A DNA stretch of 11,520 nucleotides from CAZKYP01 sp964556885. GTDB taxonomy: Bacteria > Planctomycetota > Phycisphaerae > Sedimentisphaerales > Anaerobacaceae. The position numbers and the translations under genes are program-made. The stretch is from positions 1-11,520 of the forward strand of contig CAZKYP010000108.1 of NCBI GenBank assembly GCA_964556885.1, written 5' to 3'. Below the pieces are notes generated by a model, which saw only the letters and a list, made by a program, of their open reading frames with translations, was not told the DNA's origin and searched no databases. Positions 6,982 to 11,520 of the stretch are shown here, in pieces (the first letter of the stretch is position 1; every line of letters begins with the position of its first letter).

Positions 6982-7455
6982 TCAAGGTTCCTGTATTTGC
7001 TTCTGCAGCACCACCTGTCGTGCCTGCGACATTTGCTTCTGGTATTGAGCCATGTGGTCCGAAAGGAACTGTTCCCAGCTTTCACTGTTCCACAGCTCGA
7101 TATGGTCCCTGACTCCCACTAAGGTAATATTGTCCTTCAATCCCGCCCTGCTTCGCAGCCGCTCGTTCAGCAGTAATCGGCCCTGGTTGTCCAGTTCCAC
7201 CCTGCTGGCCAGGGCAAAACTCATTCTCTCGAATGTAACAGCCTCATCCGGCGCAGTCGTTCCCGGCGTAACCGCAAGGGCTATCTGCTCGAAATACTTC
7301 TCCGGATATAAACAGAGAATACCGTTGGCACCCAAAACGAGATAGAAATTACTGCCGTGCTCATCAACGTCAATCTGGCTCCTCAGCTTGTTAGATATGA
7401 GCACTCGGCTCTTGTTATCTACAACGTGCTGATACTCACCTGTTAATAGAAGCAT
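6982..7455 (-). CDS. mraZ: Transcriptional regulator MraZ
   Basis: A 157-aa MraZ, the DNA-binding regulator that typically heads the dcw cluster and represses its own promoter. It carries the expected two SpoVT/AbrB-like repeats: residues about 6-50 with 'GEYQHVVDNKSRVLISNKLR', and about 83-125 with 'VELDNQGRLLLNERLRSRAGL'. Each contains the hallmark DN(K/Q)(S/G)R turn. The C-terminal tail (about 126-157) is Gln-rich and helical. MraZ proteins form ring oligomers that bind several direct repeats at once, and five matching repeats lie just upstream over the promoter. The ATG at 7455 gives a normal length; the Shine-Dalgarno is weak (a GTGGGT run about 9 nt upstream). It is the first gene of the minus-strand cluster. 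Confidence 0.95.
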   Translation of the reverse strand: MLLLTGEYQHVVDNKSRVLISNKLRSQIDVDEHGSNFYLVLGANGILCLYPEKYFEQIALAVTPGTTAPDEAVTFERMSFALASRVELDNQGRLLLNERLRSRAGLKDNITLVGVRDHIELWNSESWEQFLSDHMAQYQKQMSQARQVVLQKQIQEP

Positions 7456-7490
7456 GGCATTCGACCCACTTAACCTATTTTTGATGGGGA

Positions 7491-7518
7491 ATTATACCAC
7501 TTCTTACCACTATGTCAA
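7491..7518 (-). promoter_or_regulatory. Sigma-70-type promoter of the mraZ-led cluster
   Basis: On the minus strand a perfect -35 TTGACA (7518-7513) is followed by a 16-bp spacer and a perfect -10 TATAAT (7496-7491). A transcript would start near 7484, leaving a leader of roughly 28 nt before the mraZ ATG. The promoter lies inside the array of TGGN repeats, so bound MraZ would block RNA polymerase. Confidence 0.85.
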
Positions 7519-7540
7519 CATTCGTCACCATTTTTTCCCA
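7496..7540 (-). promoter_or_regulatory. MraZ operator: five TGGN-type direct repeats
   Basis: Reading the minus strand, TGGG (7540-7537), TGGT (7530-7527), TGTT (7520-7517), TGGT (7509-7506) and TGGT (7499-7496) are spaced 10, 10, 11 and 10 bp apart. The third copy is degenerate because it overlaps the -35 hexamer. Characterised MraZ operators are TGGG-type direct repeats one helical turn apart upstream of mraZ; position, spacing and core match that description. The last repeat overlaps the -10 element, consistent with repression. Confidence 0.75.
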
Positions 7541-7986
7541 ATATTCTCGCAAGATTTTATTATAGGACGGTTGGTCAAAATAGCTAATTCTTAGATTTAG
7601 AAGCGTTTACGTTAATTCCGCTAAATTCATATATCAAATATTTTTTTTACAGCTTCCTGTTGATTTTTTCCCTTCGCTCACTTTTGGTGGATTTTACATT
7701 CCATTTTTCACGTTTCTCCTGATAATCTTACACAATATCACACCAAATTTCATGTATATAAAGGTGGACAACCAGGTGAGAATACAGGGCCGGACAGGAA
7801 AATTTTGGGAGTTCAGATTTTGAAACTTATTAGATCGGTTCAGACAACAGCGGCCGATGACACTCTCCGGCCATACTTCAGATATAGAATCACTAATAAT
7901 TGATTGAATACTAACAAATCCCTGTTATTATCAATAACATCGAATCAACGATTGATCTTAAAAATCTATTTGAATAGGAGGATTAT
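7541..7986. other. AT-rich divergent intergenic region
   Basis: This stretch lies between the mraZ operator and the nitroreductase gene. It is visibly more AT-rich than the flanking genes and holds no ORF I can support. It contains a T8 run near 7640 without a convincing stem, a GC-rich inverted repeat GGCCG/CGGCC (7852-7856 and 7868-7872) with no T tract on either side, and a perfect palindrome at 7923-7939 listed separately. I found no good -35/-10 pair for the plus-strand gene. The Shine-Dalgarno AGGAGG of that gene is at 7976-7981. Confidence 0.6.
7923..7939. repeat. 7-3-7 inverted repeat upstream of the nitroreductase gene
   Basis: TGTTATT-ATC-AATAACA is a perfect inverted repeat with a 3-bp centre, 47 bp before the nitroreductase ATG. 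A second, shorter one (ATCAA-CGA-TTGAT, 7944-7956) follows directly. Size and position suit a dimeric repressor operator, but AT-rich DNA gives such palindromes by chance fairly often and no regulator gene is nearby. Confidence 0.35.
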
Positions 7987-8709
7987 ATGGATCGAAGAAC
8001 ATTCCTGAAAACAATGCCGGCCCTGACAGTTTTGGCCGGCTCGACATCCGTCTTTGCTCAGGAAACACCAGGCCCCGCCCCAGTCATGCCCATAGCTGCC
8101 CAGGACCTGCAACCGATTACGTTACTAAAACCCGAAACCAACGGCGGCAAGTCCGTACTTGCGGCCCTCTGGGAACGAAAAACCACCCGCAACATCAAGC
8201 CGGACAAGCTTCCCGACCAGGTCCTGTCCAATCTGCTCTGGGCGGCGTTCGGCATCAACCGCCAGAACGGACCGTCCGGCCGGACCGGAAGAACAGCCGC
8301 ATCGGCCAGCAACTCGCAGGAAATCGACCTTTACATCGCCCTGCCCGAAGGTGTCTATATATACGAAGCTGAAGGCCATCGACTTATGCCCGTTGTCGCC
8401 GGTGACTTCCGTGCCAGGGCGGGCAGACGCGGCACAATCACGGCCCCGGTGAACATCTTCTATGTCGTGGATATCGCCAAATACAGCAAGGCGCCGTTCC
8501 AGGAGCCGGGCCTTCGCGATCCGGAAATCCAGAAATCGTATTATTATGTCGACACCGGCCTGATTGCCCAGAACGTCTACCTGTTCGCCGCCTCGCAGGG
8601 ACTGGCCGCATGGTTCCACAACTGCGACAAGCAGAACACTCCCGCAGAATTCAAACTGCGGCCCGACCAGCGCGTCCTCTTCGCCCAAACAGTGGGCTAC
8701 CCGGCGTGA
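7987..8709 (+). CDS. Tat-exported nitroreductase-family (SagB/ThcOx-like) flavoprotein
   Basis: A 240-aa nitroreductase-fold protein, expected to bind FMN and act as a homodimeric oxidoreductase; the substrate is unknown. The N-terminus 'DRRTFLK' matches the Tat twin-arginine motif, followed by a mildly hydrophobic stretch and a signal peptidase site near residues 22-25 (SVFA/QE). Export of a folded, cofactor-loaded enzyme to the periplasm is therefore likely. Family signatures are 'LWERKTTRNI' (61-70), 'RTAASASNSQEIDLYIAL' (102-119, equivalent to the 'RTAPSAGA..P.E.Y' block), 'VDTGLIAQNVYLFAASQGLAAWF' (188-210) and the closing 'AQTVGYP' (233-239). AGGAGG at 7976-7981, 5 nt before the ATG, is the strongest ribosome-binding site in the window and fixes the start. 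The next gene begins 43 nt downstream on the same strand; a functional link to it is not evident. Confidence 0.88.
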   Translation: MDRRTFLKTMPALTVLAGSTSVFAQETPGPAPVMPIAAQDLQPITLLKPETNGGKSVLAALWERKTTRNIKPDKLPDQVLSNLLWAAFGINRQNGPSGRTGRTAASASNSQEIDLYIALPEGVYIYEAEGHRLMPVVAGDFRARAGRRGTITAPVNIFYVVDIAKYSKAPFQEPGLRDPEIQKSYYYVDTGLIAQNVYLFAASQGLAAWFHNCDKQNTPAEFKLRPDQRVLFAQTVGYPA

Positions 8710-8752
8710 TATTTATGAAAAATATACTTCATTATATGTAGAATCCTGAGTC

Positions 8753-9995
8753 ATGAAACATCGAACATACTATATAATTGCTTTGGTTGCAGTTCTTCTT
8801 CTTGTTCCGGCTGCCTTGCTTGTTGTGTTTCTATCGAAAAGTGGATGGTGCTGCAGTCCCACCGAGCCGCGCGGCAACGATTTACAAACTTGGGAACAGA
8901 CTTTAATCTCGCCAAAACCACCCGGGCCGTTCGATGCAAATTTCTTCGACAGCTTCACCGTCCGTTCGGACAGCAACAGTTATTTTGTCGAATACAAGGC
9001 CGAGAATCCCGCCGATGACGTATTTGCCTTCGAGCTGGATGAGATGTCACCCGGTGAACCGCTCGAAATCGGCGGCGGAACACTTGAAATGTCCGCAATC
9101 GGAACCGCCTATCATTCCGAAGTACAGAAGCTGGAAGACGACGCCGAATACCATTACTACGATCCTCGATTGCAGCTCATGTCCGATGAGCAAGTCAGCA
9201 AACTCTGGAATTCCCAAAGCACCGAAACCGGCTCGAACTTCCGCTACAATCCCTATCCCGCCGTCAAGCTCGGATTTGATTACAACAACGTCGAAGATAT
9301 AATGCTTCACGGCATCCAAATCTTCGACAGCCGCACACGCGAGTCACTCACCAACGGATACAGTTCCAGTGGGCATCAAGGTCATCACTGGTTCAAAACA
9401 CATATCCCCTTATGGCACCGCGCGCCGGTCGACGTGGTTCTCGAAGTTTCCTACGGACCTTCGAAAACATTCGAATTCGCCCCGCGCGTCGGCGAAGGAT
9501 TCGACGAGGGAAATTTCTCATGCCGTTTGGTCGGTGTACTCGAAGGCGTAAACGAAGACCGCCAAAGCTCCTCTCGCAACAATATCTATACTCACGAATT
9601 CTCCAAATCGCAGCAGGGGCGGCAAAATATATGTTTTTTCTTCGCCTGTTGGCCGACGGCGAGCCGCCTGCCGGTGACATTTGAGTTCCTTGATGCAAAC
9701 GGCAATAAACTGAGCACCCGCGGCAGCTCAACTTCCGGTTTCGCTCAAAGCATCAATATGAGAGAACCGCTGGAAAAAATCGCTCTTATCCGGGCACGCT
9801 TTCGCTCGAGGCGCAGCCGCATCGTCATCCACCTGCCATATGTCCCCGGCCTGCCCGAACAGAACAACACAATCGACAACCTCTTCGACGTGTACATACC
9901 CTATGTGCGGCTGCACGATGACAGACAGCTCGGCCGATTCCTGCAGCAGACATTACAACTGGGAACTTACCGAAATACAGGCCCGGTCCCACAAA
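8753..9995 (+). CDS. Membrane-anchored protein of unrecognised family (3' end lost in assembly gap)
   Basis: I do not recognise this protein. At least 414 residues are encoded before the N run; the true C-terminus and stop lie in or beyond the gap. Residues about 7-28 form one strong hydrophobic helix, either an uncleaved anchor or a signal peptide, followed by a Cys pair (33-34) that does not fit a lipobox. The exported part is rich in aromatic and acidic residues and looks beta-rich, for example 'SYFVEYKAENPADDVFAFEL', 'APVDVVLEVSYGP' and 'SRLPVTFEFLDANGNKLS'. An Arg/Ser-rich patch occurs near 340-350 ('RARFRSRRSRIVIHL'). A lectin-like or jelly-roll fold is possible but is a guess. The ATG lacks a clear Shine-Dalgarno. 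It follows the nitroreductase by 43 nt. Any reading that continues in frame across the gap is an artefact of the placeholder Ns. Confidence 0.7.
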
Positions 9996-10095
9996 NNNNN
10001 NNNNNNNNNNNNNNNNNNNNNNNNNNNNNNNNNNNNNNNNNNNNNNNNNNNNNNNNNNNNNNNNNNNNNNNNNNNNNNNNNNNNNNNNNNNNNNN
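9996..10095. other. Assembly gap, 100 N
   Basis: Exactly 100 undetermined bases, the usual placeholder for a scaffold join of unknown size. It removes the end of the upstream unknown gene and most of the leader, including the Shine-Dalgarno, of the SGNH hydrolase gene. Whole genes could be missing here, so adjacency of the two flanking genes is not assured. Confidence 0.98.
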
Positions 10096-10106
10096 GGATA
10101 CCAAAA

Positions 10107-11510
10107 ATGAAAAGGATAATCAGTTACGCATTAGTTCTAATATTGACAGCCGGCTTCACTGCAAGTGCGGCCGAGGCAAAGCTCGTGGCATGTGTAGGCG
10201 ATAGCATTACATACGGTATGGGTATTAGTGATCGGGTGAACGATTCCTACCCCGCCCAGTTGGGTCGGATGCTCCAGGAGATTGATCCTCAGTGGCAAAC
10301 TGAAAATTTTGGCGTAAGCGGTGCGACCCTGCTGAGAAACGGCGACCTGCCTTACGTGCAGCAGAACGCCTACAGCCAGGCCCTGGCGGCTGAACCGAAC
10401 GTAGTCGTCATAATGTTGGGCACGAACGACTCCAAGCCCAACAACTGGACGCACAGGGACGAGTTCGTCACCGATTATCTTTTTCTGATAGATTCGTTCG
10501 CCCAGCTACCAAGCACTCCCGACATCTGGATTTGCAAACCCGTTCCCGCGTTCACCAACAGCTTCAATATCAGCAATACAGTAATCCTGAACGAGATAAT
10601 CCCGTTCATCGACCAGATTGCACAGCAAAGAGATGTTCGCGTCATCGATTTATACACGGCGCTCAGCGGCGCATCCAACTTATTCCCCGACGGAATCCAT
10701 CCGAATGCAGAAGGCGCAGGATTAATGGCCGAAGCAATTTTTCCATTTATCATAGGCGTACGCCAGATTCCCGATTTCGACGGCGACGCAATGGTAGACC
10801 TCAACGATTTCGCTATGCTCGCTCAATACTGGCTGAAAGACGAACCATCGCTGGACATCGCCCCGCCGCCCGACGGCGACGGCATAGTGGACTACAGGGA
10901 CCTGCTCGGCCTGGCCCAATTCTGGCTCAGGGAAATCGGGCTTGTCGCCCACTGGAAACTGGACGAGACCGAAGGCAATGCGGCCCATGACAGCATCAAG
11001 GACAATAACGGAATCATACACGGAAACCCGGTCTGGCGGACGGACGGCGGGATGGTCGATGGCGCGATTGAGCTGGACGGAATCGACGATTATATAAGCA
11101 CATCATTTGTACTGAATCCGGCGCAAAACGAACCTTTCAGCATCTTCGCATGGGTCAAAGGCGGCGCACCTGGCCAGGCCGTAATCTCGCAGGCATACAG
11201 TCAAAACTGGTTGATGGCCGATGCATCACAAGGCATGCTCGCCTCGGAACTGTTCTCCGGCCGCGGCGCTGGGCCGCTCACCTCGGATGTAGTGATTACC
11301 GACGGAGAATGGCACAGGGTCGGTCTGTCATGGGACAACTCGCATAAAATACTATACGTGGACAACGTGCAGGCGGCGACGGACACGCTACGCGGCGTAT
11401 CGAACGAAAACGGCCTCTACATCGGGGCCGGAAGCAAACTGCAGGCAGGGACATTCTGGTCCGGCCTTATCGACGACGTCAGAATTTACAAACGAGCCGT
11501 TACACCATAA
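10107..11510 (+). CDS. Secreted SGNH/GDSL hydrolase with dockerin-like doublet and LamG domain
   Basis: A 467-aa modular secreted protein. Residues 1-24 are a Sec signal peptide ending in an A-E-A site. Residues about 26-216 form an SGNH esterase domain: block I 'GDSIT' with nucleophile Ser33, block II 'GVSGAT' (69-74), block III 'LGTND' with Asn107, and block V 'DGIHPN' with Asp195 and His198. This fits a carbohydrate esterase, perhaps deacetylating plant or algal glycans. Residues about 222-275 hold two EF-hand-like loops (D225-G-D227..V-D231 and D256-G-D258..V-D262), each followed by a helix ending 'AQYWL' or 'AQFWL', the planctomycete type of dockerin. Residues about 278-463 are a LamG/concanavalin-like jelly roll ('LVAHWKLDETEG', 'IELDGIDDYI', 'FSIFAWVKG', 'EWHRVGLSWD', 'GLIDDVRIYKRAVTP'), probably glycan-binding. 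The ATG at 10107 lies 11 bases after the N gap. No lipobox or PEP-CTERM tail is present. Confidence 0.92.
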   Translation: MKRIISYALVLILTAGFTASAAEAKLVACVGDSITYGMGISDRVNDSYPAQLGRMLQEIDPQWQTENFGVSGATLLRNGDLPYVQQNAYSQALAAEPNVVVIMLGTNDSKPNNWTHRDEFVTDYLFLIDSFAQLPSTPDIWICKPVPAFTNSFNISNTVILNEIIPFIDQIAQQRDVRVIDLYTALSGASNLFPDGIHPNAEGAGLMAEAIFPFIIGVRQIPDFDGDAMVDLNDFAMLAQYWLKDEPSLDIAPPPDGDGIVDYRDLLGLAQFWLREIGLVAHWKLDETEGNAAHDSIKDNNGIIHGNPVWRTDGGMVDGAIELDGIDDYISTSFVLNPAQNEPFSIFAWVKGGAPGQAVISQAYSQNWLMADASQGMLASELFSGRGAGPLTSDVVITDGEWHRVGLSWDNSHKILYVDNVQAATDTLRGVSNENGLYIGAGSKLQAGTFWSGLIDDVRIYKRAVTP

Positions 11511-11520
11511 ATATAAACCC

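Noticed and set aside
7852..7872. GC-rich inverted repeat GGCCG/CGGCC in the intergenic region, a possible terminator
   Set aside because: No T tract follows on either strand and neither flanking gene is transcribed towards it.
7541..7980. Search for a riboswitch or structured RNA gene in the long intergenic region
   Set aside because: No conserved riboswitch core, tRNA-like fold or stem plus T-tract was recognisable by eye. A covariance-model search would be needed to exclude one.
9840..10106. Apparent fusion of the SGNH hydrolase with upstream sequence across the N run
   Set aside because: The open frame only continues because Ns contain no stop codons. The ATG at 10107 starts a proper signal peptide.

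Overview
The window looks like a scaffold from a Planctomycetota genome, most likely the class Phycisphaerae. This is inferred from sequence character, not from a marker-gene search. The clues are a planctomycete-style dockerin doublet ending in a 'AQYWL/AQFWL' signature inside a secreted SGNH/LamG protein, secreted glycan-degrading enzymes, a reduced division/cell-wall (dcw) cluster, and an ACKCAGM-type heptamer repeat between genes. A run of 100 N at 9996-10095 marks a scaffold join of unknown true length. No rRNA, tRNA, CRISPR array or transposase was seen.

Layout. (1) 1-1565, plus strand: the 3' end of a GH130 subfamily 1 mannosylglucose phosphorylase, followed 14 nt later by a secreted GH26 beta-mannanase. 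Together they suggest a mannan-use operon whose other members lie upstream of the window. (2) 1577-7455, minus strand: reading in the direction of transcription from 7455, mraZ, a 69-aa orphan ORF, rsmH (mraW), a membrane-anchored double-LysM protein, an ftsL-like gene, ftsI (class B PBP) and an MJ1255-family glycosyltransferase. This is a dcw cluster that keeps the mraZ-rsmH-ftsL-ftsI core, has a LysM gene inserted, and is not followed by murE/mraY/murD. (3) 7456-7986: a 531-bp AT-rich divergent intergenic region. Its mraZ side holds a near-perfect sigma-70 promoter overlapped by five TGGN-type repeats at about 10-bp spacing, which I read as the MraZ autoregulatory operator. (4) 7987-8709, plus: a nitroreductase-family flavoprotein with a Tat-type signal peptide. 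(5) 8753-9995, plus: a membrane-anchored protein of unrecognised family, cut off by the N gap. (6) 10107-11510, plus: a secreted SGNH/GDSL hydrolase carrying a dockerin-like calcium-binding doublet and a LamG/concanavalin-like domain.

How the parts fit. GH26 would release mannobiose or short manno-oligosaccharides outside the cytoplasm. After uptake and epimerisation by an unseen cellobiose 2-epimerase, GH130_1 would phosphorolyse mannosyl-glucose. The dcw genes serve septal peptidoglycan synthesis (FtsI, FtsL), ribosome maturation (RsmH) and self-regulation (MraZ). I see no clearly new multi-gene system. The most informative non-coding signals are the MraZ operator/promoter, an mRNA hairpin that would cover the rsmH ribosome-binding site, the one-codon same-frame ftsL/ftsI junction, and the heptamer repeat.
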